Assembly: GCF_028372415.1 (NCBI RefSeq)
Contig: NC_092873.1
Span: 351,395,890 to 351,459,889 of the forward strand
From: Notamacropus eugenii
Lineage: Eukaryota > Chordata > Mammalia > Diprotodontia > Macropodidae
DNA: 64,000 bases
Reading direction: 5' to 3'
Below the pieces are notes generated by a model. The model was not told where the DNA came from. It did no database searches and worked only from the letters and a program-made list of their open reading frames with translations. This document shows, one piece after another, positions 12,075 to 23,060 of this stretch (position 1 is its first letter; every line of letters starts with the position of its first letter). The position numbers were made by a program, and so were the translations under genes.

Positions 12075-12515
12075 CAATCCAAACTGAGTTCTTCATTCAT
12101 TTGCCTGTATCTCCCTAATCTCAGTGTCTTCCTTCTAAGACTCCCCCTGAAGTATCATGTGTATATCTTAGTCATCTCCCCTACTTGATTGGGAACCCCC
12201 AAGGAAAAGGACTGTCTTTTGTCTTTCTTTGTATCCTGGGTGCTTAGCACAATGCCTGGTATATTTGTTATTTAGTTGTTTCAGTTGTTTTTTCAAGGTC
12301 GCTTTGCAGAGATACCAGAGTGATTCACCTTTTCTTTCTCTAGCTCACTTTACGGATGCAAACAGGGTAAAAGGACTTGCCCAGGGCCACACAGCTTGTA
12401 AGGGACTGAGGCCAGAGTTTTCCTGACTCTAGGCCTGGTGCTCTAAACACTCCACTATCTAACTGCCTGGTATATAGCAGATGCTTAATAAATGCTTATT
12501 GACTATCTATGTTAG
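12075..12515 (+). mobile_element. L2 3' end interrupted by a SINE
   Basis: The L2 3' end (TTGTATCCTGGGTGCTTAGC) stops at 12264 and resumes at 12464 with TGCCTGGTATATAGCAGATG. The insert is the SINE at 12265-12463. Confidence 0.8.
12265..12463 (-). mobile_element. SINE inserted in L2
   Basis: Minus-strand marsupial SINE (GGTAAAAGGACTTGCCCAGG, ACTCCACTATCTAAC) flanked by TGCCTGGTATAT at 12253-12264 and 12464-12475. Confidence 0.88.
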
Positions 12516-13234
12516 TACTTGTGCTTCCCCATGGGGACTAGGAGCTCCCACAAGAAGCAAGAACCAGATGTTTACCATTCCCTTGGTCATGAAGCCCAGA
12601 CAAGGGAACAGCCAAGTCATCACTGCTGGACAAAACTAAGGAATCGATGTAAGATGCTCCCTCAAACCTGAGAATTCCAAAGAGAAGGTCAGCTGTTTTC
12701 CAGGGGAGGGGAAGAAGCAGGAGGAATCTGAGGGTAGCAGGTTGGGGACAAGTCACCACCCTCAGCACGTTGCTGACTTATTCATGTGGACCTGAAGTTA
12801 TGCCGGCAATGTGGTGGTGTGTCCTGGGCCCATTAGGCAGGCCACGCTCGTGTCAGATCCCTACCCATGGGCTGGAAGGCTGGTGTAGAATCCCCTAACA
12901 GGAAGGAGGAATCCCACAGAATGGGGAAAATGTTCATCTTTAATGTGCTTCCGGCTCAGGTGCTGCACTATCCCTTCACTTAAACACCCAGCTGAGGTGG
13001 AGCCAGGAATCTGAGACTGAGATGGAGCTGGGGGGGCTGGGGGGCAGTGCGAAAGTGGGGCCATTGCCATGTGTAGCCCAAAGAAAAGATCTGCTAAGGT
13101 GGTTCTGTCAAACTTGACCAATGTGAATTGATCTCCATATGGCTCCTGTGTGTTTCATAGGACGCTTTTGCAGGCTTCCTTCACAATCCTACATCTAGGT
13201 AGGTTGTTTTGTGCATGAGGTGTGTTTGTGTGGG
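12516..13234. other. Intergenic stretch, nothing recognised
   Basis: Mixed-composition DNA without a repeat or exon I can name. Confidence 0.45.
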
Positions 13235-13690
13235 GGTCAGTAATAGCGACTACTTAGCATAATATTGTTGTAAAGCCTGGGAATCACTTGATCCTCACAG
13301 CTGATTCTCATTTTAAAGTTGAGGAAATCAGACAGGTAGAGGTTAAGTGACTTTCCCAAGGTCGTTGGACATGAACTCAGATCTTTTTGGCTCCTGGCCC
13401 AGCACTCTATCAGCTGGCCCCAAAACTGCCTCTAACTTATTGTCCTTGTTCCTTGTTGCAGCAGGAAAGAATGGGGGGTTTTATTTAATTTTTGAAATTT
13501 TGTTGTATATTTGAAAGCAAAGTTGTGCATAGTAGATTTGCAGATTTTTGTGTCATCTTTTTATTGTATTACATTATAGAAATGTTTGGTTTATTCCAAT
13601 AAATACATTATAATAATAATTTATTATAATATAAAATATAATAATGATATATAAATAAAAATATATAAATTTAAAATAATTTTTTTAAAA
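13235..13690. mobile_element. MIR then AT-rich retroelement tail
   Basis: 13235-13435 is a minus-strand MIR (AGTGACTTTCCCAAGGTCGT). 13455-13690 (TTTGTGTCATCTTTTTATTG, then TAATAATAATTTATT) resembles the AT-rich 3' tail of a marsupial LINE with a grown A/T microsatellite. Confidence 0.5.
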
Positions 13691-14341
13691 AGGAAAGAAT
13701 GGGGTTAGACTAAAAGGAGGACTTCCACATGCTCAGGGTGAGAGGCTGTGACTGTGATTCCTTAAGGAAATAGAGCTTTTTCTCTTCTTCAGAGATTAAA
13801 GAATAGATGAGGGTCGGAAGCATCCCTGTACCAGGATAAAGGATTAACGTGTCTAGCCAAGCATGGTAATTTCTCCCCATGATAATTCTTTCCTCACTCC
13901 CCAGCCTTAGCTCATTTCTTAGCTCAAACTCGACACTCCACTTGGCAAACCTGCCTCATTCCTCATCCCTACCTCACTTTCTCCCACTTCAGAGATGCTG
14001 AATGGGCCATTCCTGCTCATCTACCCAAGAGAGCCTTCCTACAACCCTTCCCCCCACTTTGTTCCCAGTTCTCCTCCTCGATAGACCCCTCTCTGTACTC
14101 AGGACTGGAGACAGGAACTGGGGAGGGGAGAGTGAAGAGGAGAAAAAGGCCTCTCTAGCCTTGTCCCCTCAATGGCACTAATTCAGCTCCTTGTCTAGAC
14201 TATATTTAGGCCCCTGATACAGACACTGGACAAAGCCCTTCCAGGGGACTGATGGGGACAGATGGAGAAGAATAACCTCCTCACCCCTCCTCCCATGGGT
14301 ACTTCCTCATCTTCCTCTTTATGGACACTCTCTCTCATATC
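13691..14341. other. Intergenic stretch, nothing recognised
   Basis: Pyrimidine-leaning unique DNA. It ends with the left copy of the 7SL target-site duplication. Confidence 0.45.
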
Positions 14342-14653
14342 TTTTTTTTTAGTTTGGTTTGTTTTGAGACTAGGTCTCCCTACTTCACCAAGGCTAGAAG
14401 TGCAGTGACCACGCAGTCCTGACGCCACTGCTCATCAGCCCAGAAACTTTGACTTGCTGTGTTTCCAACCTGGGCCCCTTCTTTGATAGCCTGGTACCAC
14501 CCCCCATCCCAAGGGCTTAACATATTGGTCTCAGACTTAGTGTTGATACCCAATTGACTTTTAGTTCTAGTGCATCTCAGAACTCAGGCTCAAGGAATCC
14601 ACCAGCCTCCTCCAGGAGCAGCTGTTTTAGTCATGGATGCCATCACATGGAGT
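14342..14653 (-). pseudogene. RN7SL: 7SL (SRP) RNA retropseudogene
   Basis: 7SL is the RNA of the signal recognition particle. The minus strand follows it from end to end: GAGGAGGCTGGTGGATTCCT, TTGAGCCTGAGTTCTGAGAT, ATCAACACTAAGTCTGAG, GGGCCCAGGTTGGAAAC, AGCAAGTCAAAGTTTCTGGG, GTCACTGCACTTCTAGCCTT and GGGAGACCTAGTCTCAAAA. An A-rich tail follows (a T-run at 14342-14350 on +). The flanks carry TCTCATATC at 14333-14341 and 14654-14662, so it was inserted by LINE machinery. Many substitutions and small gaps show it is old. Its A/B-box region at the 5' end is the most degraded, so transcription is unlikely. Confidence 0.85.
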
Positions 14654-14662
14654 TCTCATATC

Positions 14663-15884
14663 CTTTTGAAAAGGATGACTGGGGGTTTTATTTAAAGATT
14701 CCTAGGATGGGAGGTTCAAGGTCTGACTACTCTATAATTTCCCAAGAGCTATACTGAAAACCTTGATAATTCAGTGTGTCTGATTTCATCGATGGGGGTC
14801 CTCTCCACTAATGGGGATTGAAATCCATCACTACTCCCCTTATCCAGTGGGAATCTCACACATTTCCTTCTATAAATCCTCCACAGAGGATGTGCCAACA
14901 GGGTTGAGTTCTGTCTTTGTTTCTTCTAACTCTTCATAGATCCCTGTGCCACATTTGGACTGTTATTCTTCATTCTTACTCAGTGATGAGTCAGCTAGTA
15001 TAAAGAAAAACCTCCCCAGAATCTTCCATTCTCATCTTTCTCCTTTTTTGACTCATCATCTTCTCTCCTCTTTCACTGGTGTGAAATCTTACCTTCTTCA
15101 CCATCTTTTATCATTCCTACTTCCTCAACACCTTTAACTTATTCTGTATTACCTTTGGTCCCCAGAATCATTTAGTAATTAGTTAATCACTTAACTGAAT
15201 AAGGCAATGTAATGAGGTATGCCCCTGCTCTGTGGGATGCAGAAGCTATCCTCAGGCCTCTCTTTGTCTTGGCACACAAGGGGCCCTTCTAATGTTGGGG
15301 GATGATATTCATGAAGAAGGTCTGTGTTTTGTGGTCTCAGACACATACATAGGCTCACATGAACAAACAGGGTATAGGCAGATAATTGGATTACAGCCAC
15401 TTAATAACTGTTGCTTCTGTATCTAAGGCCAGGAATAGAACCTCTTTGGGGCCCTGGTCTGGAGGAGAGTCACAGAAACTGTCTTGCCCCATTAGGGCAG
15501 AGGTTGGGGAGATATATCCCTTCTCCTCTGATTAACTCAGGAAGACCCTTTGGAGAAGACGAAGATTGCAAGGACCATGGGAATGATAAGAGTAAAATAT
15601 GGCTCATTGAGCTGGGAGTTAGTAGTGAAGTATCCCAGCTGACTGAGACAACTATGGAGAAGGCAAGAATGAAGGGCTCTGCAGCTTGGATCTGACCATA
15701 CCAGTCAATCTCAGGCCTTGCCTCGCTTGCTCTCTGGCAGCTATTAGTGACCAACACCAGTAGCCTCCTCTCCTCAGTCCAAGATCAAGTAAGTTCCATG
15801 GATGTTGAAATAGAGACCCTCAGGGCAAAACTACCCTGCCTTCTATACTATCATCCCCCTCCACCCATATACTCATACTTTCCA
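14663..15884. other. Intergenic stretch, nothing recognised
   Basis: No repeat named with confidence. 14860-15180 is pyrimidine-rich and may be an old retroelement. Confidence 0.4.
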
Positions 15885-16045
15885 AGTTAGAATGGAATGT
15901 CACAGATGGAAAAGAACCTTAGAAAGCATTTTAGTCCAACTCATTTTCGAGATGAGAAAACTAAAGCCAACAGAGGTTAAATGACTGGCTCAAGGTCACA
16001 CAACTAGAGGATGACATATATCTTGGCTCCTAGTCCAGTCCAGGA
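15885..16045 (-). mobile_element. MIR/L3-like fragment
   Basis: ACAGATGGAAAAGAACCTTA, TTCGAGATGAGAAAACTAAA and GACTGGCTCAAGGTCACACA. Confidence 0.6.
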
Positions 16046-16794
16046 TGTCTTACTCCCTCTCTCATGCCTTCCATTCCTTGGCTCTGGGACAGATTCTCAG
16101 TGATGCTATTCCTTGTGAGGAGCAGGGTGAGGGGGGGAGCTAAGGCGACAGCAGGAAGAGGAAACCATTGTCCAGACCTACAAAATCCTGCCGGCCCTGG
16201 ACCTCCATGATAGCTGCTCTTTGGGTTCAGGGCTGGGACATGGGGCCAGTAGGGCATATCCCACCCCTCCCTCTCTTCCCCCTCTGCCCTCCCCACCCTT
16301 CAAGGAATGTCTACAGTGAGACTCACCAGATTGGCAGGCAGGCTCACATTCACAGAAGGGGCTGTGTCCTCCTACCCTTGTCGTTCTGAAGCCCCCTTTG
16401 TCAAGCAAGGGGGGACAGAGGCAGATGGGACAGGAATCTTCTCAAAGGCATGAATGTTCCCAGAGGTGGGGAGGCCGAGGAGGGCTTCATTCTGGGGCTC
16501 AATACACCTGGGTCTCTTCTGCCTTCCTGCTCTGGTTGGTGGTCCCTTGGAGATGGGGGTCAGGAAGGGGAATATCTGGATGTCTTAAAACCTCTACAAG
16601 TCATTCTGTCTACTTTCCTGCTCATTCTGTCCATCCCACCACCTTGGGGTAAGTTGGCCTCTGAAACAACTAAGCAGCTTAGGATATGGGCTGCAGAAAC
16701 CTTGATGCATTAAATAGGAAATAAGAGGAATGGGGTCCACCCAGTGTATTTTGGGGATAGTATCCTTATCTCCTTAGGGAAACAATGTGGGGGC
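16046..16794. other. Intergenic stretch, nothing recognised
   Basis: Moderately GC-rich unique DNA. No exon signal could be supported. Confidence 0.45.
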
Positions 16795-16858
16795 ATGGAA
16801 AATACACTGAATTTGAAGTTAGAAGACCTTGCTTGCATTCCTGCCTCTGATATTTCTT
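16795..16858 (+). mobile_element. MIR, left half split by the HAL1
   Basis: TGAATTTGAAGTTAGAAGAC and CCTGCCTCTGATATTTC are the MIR middle. TTCTGTAAAATAAGGAG at 20863-20880, beyond the HAL1, reads as its continuation. Confidence 0.6.
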
Positions 16859-17859
16859 TTTTTGGGGGGGAGGGGTGTGTTTTAAAATATTTATTTATTT
16901 ATTTTTGGTTTGCAACATTCGTATCCACAAGATTTTGAGTTCCAAATTTTCTCCCCATCTCTCCCCTCCCCCACCCCAAGACACCATGCATTCTGACTGC
17001 CCCTTCATCCAGTCTGCCCTCCCTTCTATCACACCCCTCCCTTCCCTTATTCCCATCTTCTCTCTTTTCTTGTAGGGCAAGACAGATTTCCATACCCATT
17101 ACCTGTATTTCTTATTTCCCCATTGTATGCAAAAACAATTCTCAACATTCGTTACTAAAACTTTGAGTTCCAACTTCTCTCCCTCCCTCCCTCCCCACCC
17201 ATCCCCACTGAGAAGGCAAGCAGTTCAATATAGGCTATACATGTGCAGTTATGAAAAAGACTTCCATAACAGTCATGTTGTGGAAGATGAACTATATTTC
17301 CCTCCATCCTATCCTGCTCCCCATTTATTCTATTCTCTCTTTTGACCTTGTCCCTTCCCATAAGTGTTTACTTCTAATTACTCCCTCCTCCCATTTGCCC
17401 TCCCTTCTATCATCTCCTCCACATCCTATTTATCCCCTTCTTCCCTACTTTCCTGTAGTGTAAGATAGATTTTCATACCAAATTCAGTGTGCGTATTATT
17501 CCCTCCTTAAGCCAAATGTGATGAGAGTAAACTTCACTTTTTCCCTCTCATCTCCCCCCTTTTCCCTTCCATTGAAAAAGCTTTTTCTTGCCTCTTTTAT
17601 AAGATAATTTGCCCCATTCCCATTTCTCCCTTTCTCTTCCCAATATATTCCTCTCTCACCTGCTAATTTTATTTTTTTAGATATCGTTCTTTCATATTCA
17701 ACTCATCCCTCTAACTATTCAAATACTAAGAAAAGTCTCAAGGGTTACAAATACTATCTTTCCATGTAGGAATGTAAACAGTTCAACTTTAGTAAGTCCC
17801 TTATGACTTCTCTTTGCTGTTCACCTTTTCATGCTTCTCTTTATTCTTGTGTTTGAAAG

Positions 17860-18943
17860 TCAAATTTTCTTTTCAGCTCTGGTCTTTTCATCAAGAATGC
17901 TTGAAAGTCCTCTATTTTCATTGAAAGACCAATTTTTCCCCTGAAGTATTATACTCAGTTTTGCTGGGTAGGTCATTCTTGGTTTTAGTCCTAGTTCCTT
18001 TGACTTCTGGAATATCCTATTCCATGCCCTTCGATCCCTTAATGTAGAAGCTGCTAGATCTTGTGTTATCCTGATTGTATTTCCACAATACTTGAATTGT
18101 TTCTTTCTAGCTGCTTGCAATATTTTCTCCTTCACCTGGGAACTTTGGAATTTGGCCACAATGTTCCTAGGAGTTTCTCTTTTTGGATCTCTTTCAGGAG
18201 GTGATCGGTGGATTCTTTCAATATTTATTTTGCCCCCTGGTTCTAGAATATCAGGGCAGTTTTCCTTGATAATTTCTTGGAAGATGATGTCTAGGCTCTT
18301 TTTTTGATCATGGCTTTCAGGTAGGCCCATAATTTTTAAATTGTCTCTCCTGGATCTATTTTCCAGGTCAGTTGTTTTTCCAACGAGATATTTCACATTA
18401 TCTTCCATTTTTTCATTCTTTGGGCTTTGTTTTGTGATTTCTTGGTTTCTCATAAAGTCATTAGCCTTTATCTGTTCCATTCTAATTTTTAAAAACTATT
18501 TTCTTCAGTGAGCTTTTGAACCTCCTTTTCCATTTGGCTAATTCTGCTTTTTAAAGCATTCTCCTCACTGGCTTTTTGAACCTCTTTTGCCAATTGAGTT
18601 AGCCTATTTTTAAAGGTGTTACTTTCTTCAGCATTTTTTGGGGGTCTCCTTTAGCAAGGTGTTGACCTGCTTTTCATGATTTTCTTTCATCCCTCTCATT
18701 TCTCTTCCCAGTTTTTCCTCCACCTGTCTTACTTGATTTTCAAAATCTTTTTTGAGCTCTTCCATGGCCTGAGACCATTGAATTATTTATTTTGGATGTT
18801 TGGGATACAGAAGCCTTGACTTCTATGTCTTTCCCTGATGGTAAGCATTGTTGTTCCTCACCTGAAAGGATGGAAGAAGATATCATCTGTTCACCAAGAA
18901 AGTAACCTTCTATAGTCTTATTTTTTTTCCCTTTTTTGGGCAT
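17860..18943 (-). pseudogene. HAL1/L1 ORF1 protein, frameshifted
   Basis: ORF1p is the RNA-binding chaperone of L1-class elements. It starts MPKKGKKNKTIEGYFLGEQM at 18943. The coiled-coil part (KDFENQVRQVEEKLGREMRG) is broken by at least one frameshift near 18620-18760. The last 206 codons (18480-17860) are open and hold the RRM and C-terminal domains: NLKIMGLPES, RIHRSPP, PRNIVAKFQSSQVKEKILQA, and LGLKPRMTYPAKLSIILQG near the end. That conserved YPAKLS motif is diagnostic for L1 ORF1p. The element is dead but fairly young. Confidence 0.85.
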
Positions 18944-19683
18944 TTTCCCCAACCAGTTACTTGACTTTTGGTTCCTTTGTCAAGAGTAGGATATACTCTG
19001 GGAATCTGTGAGATCTCAGTTCCTCCAAGGTGGCACGATCAAGCATGTACTGGTCTGGATGCAGAGAGGGATTTTTGTGCCCAGAATCTTAGCAGTCACC
19101 TCTCCCCAGTCACCTGGCCTCCAGTTCTGCCAAGTCAGCACTGGGGGCTGATTTTCAGATAAGCTGGATGGGCAGGGCCACCATTCAGTGTGAGACAAAG
19201 ACCAGCTCAGCCTGGGCCTCCACACAGAGCTCTTCAGTGCCCCCAGGGGTTTTTATGCTCCAACAATGAAGCGGTCCGTATGGGCTGCTGTGCAGCCTCT
19301 GTGGCTGCTGCCTGCTGCTGGAGTTATGGGCAAGCCCTTCTCCCTTCCTGGCCAGCTGAAAATACCCCGTCACTGACCTTTGGCACCTGTGGGTTGAGGG
19401 ATCTGGGAACCGCTGCTACTGGGACTGGAGATTCCGCCCCCAAGGGCTGTTCACTGCACCACATGGCCAAGGCTAGGCTGGGCTCCGCTCCATGTCTGGT
19501 GCAACCGACATTTCCCATGGGTCTTTCAGGTCACCCTGGGTTGGAAATCTCCTCCACTCTGTTGTTCTCCACTTCTGCTGCTCCAAAATTTGTTGAGAGT
19601 CCCTCTCTACAGGTATTTTATAGGCTGTGTGGGGAGACCCTGCATATGTGTGTCTTTCTACTCCGCCATCTTGGCTCTCCATT

Positions 19684-20140
19684 GTCATTTTTAAAGAACT
19701 ATTTTCTTCATTGAGCTTTTGAACCTCCTTTTCCATTTGGTCAATTCTGTTTTTTAAAGCATTCTTCTCCTCATTGGCTCTTTGGACCTCTTTTGCCATT
19801 TGAGTTAGTCTATTTTTAAAGGTGTTATTTTCTTCAGCATTTTTTTGGGTCTCTTTAGCAAGCTTATGACTCGCTTTTCATGATTTTCTTGCATCACTCT
19901 CATTTCTCTTCCCAATTTTTCCTCCACCTCTCTTACTTGATTTTCAAAATCCTTTTTGAGCTCTTCCATGGCCTGAGACCACTGCATATTTTTTTGGAGG
20001 TTTTTGATGCAGAAACCTTGACTTTTATGTCTTCCTCTGATGGTATGCTTTGCTCTTCCTCATCCAAAAGGATGGAAGAAAATACCTTTTCACCAAGAAA
20101 GTAACTTCTATAATCTTATTTTTTTCACTTTTTTGGGCAT
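19684..20140 (-). pseudogene. Second HAL1 ORF1 N-terminal piece
   Basis: It begins at the ATG at 20138-20140 (MPKK) and includes a coiled coil with KNRIDQMEKEVQKLNEENS. It stops dead at LKMTM, where the other 5' UTR begins at 19680. A frameshift lies near 19800. It is about 1.2 kb from the matching part of the first copy. Confidence 0.8.
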
Positions 20141-20899
20141 TTTCCCAGTTACTTGACTTTTGAGTCCTTTGTCAAGTGGAGGGTATACTCTAGAGACCTG
20201 GAAGTTCTCAGTTCTTCCAAGGTGACACAATCAAGGGAGAGAAGTTTGCTCCTTTCCTGGCCTGCACTCTAGTCTGGGGGCAACCACAGGCTTTTCTGCC
20301 CAAGATCCTCTCCAAAGCCTCCACCAGCTCCATTATGCCAGTACTCTTCCTCACCCCAGGGTTACCACTCAGAACTGAGACTCAGATCAGCCACTCAATT
20401 CCCCCAGGATCTTTAGGCTGAGGGCTCCAAAAATTTCCGCTGCCACGGCAGAGGCTGCTGTCTCCCTGGGGCCAGGCCAGACTTCGCTCCCCTCTCACCC
20501 AGGTGAAAGAGCTTTCTTACTGATCTTTGAAGCTATCTCTGGCATTTGTGGGTTGAGAAATCTGGAAACCACAGTTTCTGCCTGTGATTCTGCACCTTGA
20601 AGCCTGCTCCAGTCTTGTCCTTGCTGTACCAGGCAGCCAAGGCTGGGTTGTGCTCCACTCTGGGCCTGGTGCAATAGACTTTTTCCATAGGCCTTCCAGA
20701 CTGCCTTAGGCTGGAAATCTCTTTCACTGTCATTTTGTAGCTTCTGCTGCTCTAGAATTTGTTTACAGTCATTTTTAACAGGTATTTTATGGGCTCTGGG
20801 GGTAGAGCTACAGCAGGTCAGTCCTTCTAGTCCTCCATCTTGACTCTGCCCTGACATTTACTTCTGTAAAATAAGGAGACAGAGAGAGTGGCACCTCTA

Positions 20900-21165
20900 A
20901 AATTTCTTCACACTGTAGGAGAAACTCTAAGAATTTTTGATGGGGGAAGATACAGGGAAATTTCTTAACTAGTGATCTAGGGAGACAATGGGATTAAGCC
21001 AATGAGAAAGGAAAGGGGAAGGATAAGAAAGAAATGTAGAAGGGTCAGTCCAAATTGTTCATGGGCTGGTAACTTGGACAACATCAAGGAGCAGGTATGT
21101 GAACACCATTCCTGCTCTGAGGCCTGTGGCCTCATCTATTTGAAATGCCTTGACTTGAAGAAACT
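20900..21165. other. Short intergenic stretch
   Basis: No feature recognised. Confidence 0.4.
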
Positions 21166-21169
21166 CATA

Positions 21170-21890
21170 GGTGTCTGCTTTAAAATATTCATTGCCTCAT
21201 TGTTATTCACAATAGCAAGAAGCTGGAAACAAGCTGCGTGCCCAACAATTGGGAAATGGCTGAATTACTGTTTTTATTAGGTTGTTTCAGTCATGTCCAA
21301 TTCTTTGTGAGCTCACTTTGTTTTTTTAGCAAGGCTTCATCAGCTTTCAAAGAACTGAAAATAATGACGAAGAACGGAGGCAAACAGGGTCAAGTGACTA
21401 GCCCAGGGTCACATAGCTAACATCTGAGGTCAGATTTGAACTCACTAAGATGAGTTCCTAACTCTAGGCCCAGCACTCCATCCACTGCACCATCTATCCA
21501 GCTGCCCAAGAGCAGTTAAATAAATTGCACTAAATAAATGTAATGGAAGGGTAGTTGGTCTCAAAACCAAGATCCCACTTCTGATACATGCTGATGGTGA
21601 GACCTTGGACAAATCACTTCACCTCTCAACGTTCTCTAAGACTATAAGTTGCAGGGAAGGTTGAGAAAGTTCCCTCATCTAGGGGTAATTTCTCTCAAGT
21701 CCAGCCCGTATCCCTAGGGAATGATGACTCTAATGAATTAGAAGAAATATAGGAAGACTTATATGAAATGCTGCAGAGTGAAGAAAGCAGGACCAGAAGG
21801 ATGAAACTGCAAAGTAACTATAATTAAGGAAATGAAATCCACTTGAAGGAACATTGGGCAGCATTGCTACTAATTAATAAAGCATGTCCT
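21170..21890 (+). mobile_element. L1 3' region broken by two SINEs
   Basis: L1 phrases lie at 21170-21262 (AATAGCAAGAAGCTGGAAAC, CCCAACAATTGGGAAATGGC), 21510-21548 (AAATGTAATGGAAGG) and 21720-21890 (GACTTATATGAAATGCTGCA, GTGAAGAAAGCAGGACCAGA), in consensus order. The gaps hold a minus-strand SINE (21265-21508) and a MIR-like piece (21548-21718). Confidence 0.75.
21265..21508 (-). mobile_element. SINE inside the L1 fragment
   Basis: GTCATGTCCAATTCTTTGTG, GGCAAACAGGGTCAAGTGAC and CACTGCACCATCTATCCAGC: a near full-length marsupial SINE on minus. Confidence 0.85.
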
Positions 21891-21959
21891 CTCGTTCAAC
21901 AAACAGATAATGACTCAAGTCTAAGTGCTTGGGATAGGATTTTGTGCAGAGATTAAGTA

Positions 21960-22145
21960 AAATCTCTCCCTCTCCCTGCTCCCCTCTCTTCTCCCTTGCT
22001 TCCCTCTCTTCTTTCTGTCTTCTTTCTCCTTCTTTATTTTCTCTCTTCCTCTCTCTCCTCTTTCTTGCTTCTTCCCTTCCCTCCCTTCCTCTCTCTCTCT
22101 CTGTCTCTGTCTCTCTCTCTCTCTCTCTTCCTCCTCCCTCTCATG
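21960..22145 (+). repeat. Pyrimidine-rich (TC/TTCC)n tract
   Basis: About 185 bases of almost only C and T. The long frames on either strand are low complexity. Confidence 0.9.
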
Positions 22146-22247
22146 CACACATATCTGATACCTAATGAATATGAAATAAAATTTTTGCTTTATGGGGAAT
22201 CTTTCCAGGCTGCATTGTCACCCTTTTTTAAAATCTATATCCCTGGC

Positions 22248-22525
22248 TGCTAGAAGCCGCTGGTGCCACAGTGGATAAAGCACTGGGCCTGGAGTCAGGA
22301 AGACCTGAGCTCAAATCTGAGCTTAGACATTCACTAGTTGAGTGACCCTAGGCAAGTTACTAAAAACCAAACAAAACAAAAACCTCTGTTTGCCTCAGTT
22401 TCCTCACCTGTAAAATGAGCTGAAGAAGGAAATGGCAAAACCACTCCAGTATCTTTGCCAAGAAAGCCCTAAATTGGATCATGAAGAGTCAGACACAACT
22501 GAAAAACGATTGAACAAAAATGTTA
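22248..22525 (+). mobile_element. Marsupial SINE
   Basis: CTGGTGCCACAGTGGATAAA, CCTGGAGTCAGGAAGACCTG and GAAGAGTCAGACACAACTGA. A short A/C-rich insertion (ACCAAACAAAACAAAAACC) sits in the middle. Confidence 0.88.
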
Positions 22526-23060
22526 GAATCACACGTTCTCGAGACCTTATGAGCATTAATCCTACTAGCCTCTCCTCTTGTGACAAACATAGCTGAAGAC
22601 AGTTTCATGGCCAGAGCTAGAGTAGATAAAACAGGGTGGGGTTAGAGAGAATGCCAAGGAGCCTGGCACTGATGCCAACAGGGTCCGCATAGGACCTGGG
22701 AGGAAGCATTGGCACAGCTCCTCTGCCGGAGATGAGTGAGAGACAAACATCAATTAGCTAAGCATTGCTTGTACTCTTATAGCTAATTACCAATTAGATG
22801 AGGCTGGGCGATTAGCAACATGAAAGAAACAGTCAGCAAATATATATACTCCCATCACCAAAGCGGAAGGGAAAGAGGGGATAATTGGGCCTACCTCCTG
22901 CCAACAAGCAGTCATCGGGTCTGGTTTGTTTGGGGGCAGGCAAAGATCCTTGGGAAAAAGAGGAAGGGATCATAAGATTGATGGACAGAGGAAAGCTTTG
23001 GACCAGGGCACCTGGATTATCTCTTTGAGCTCATCTCAGAGGACAGAAACTAAGACTAGG
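22526..23060. other. Intergenic stretch with homeodomain-like motifs
   Basis: It is mostly unique. 22750-22800 contains CAATTAGCTA, AGCTAATTAC and CAATTAGATG in close order. Confidence 0.45.

Larger units (their letters stand above)
16860..20851 (-). mobile_element. HAL1-like (half-L1) retrotransposon with duplicated 5' module
   Basis: Read on minus, the element starts near 20851 with GAGTCAAGATGGAGGACTAG. It has a 5' UTR, an ORF1 N-terminal part (20140 to 19684), then a second 5' end at 19680 (GAGAGCCAAGATGGCGGAGT), a second 5' UTR, ORF1 (18943 to 17860) and about 1 kb of 3' UTR ending in an A-rich tail at about 16880-16905. No ORF2/reverse transcriptase lies between ORF1 and the 3' UTR, the definition of HAL1. 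The 3' UTR itself has two related modules, each with GAGTTCCAA on +. TGATATTTCTT (16848-16858) and TGACATTTACTT (20852-20863) look like one target-site duplication around the whole composite. Confidence 0.82.

Noticed and set aside
19190..19714. 174-codon frame on plus
   Set aside because: It is antisense to the HAL1 5' UTR, and no protein similarity is apparent.
21960..22253. Leu/Ser-rich and Arg/Glu-rich frames
   Set aside because: Low-complexity TC tract.
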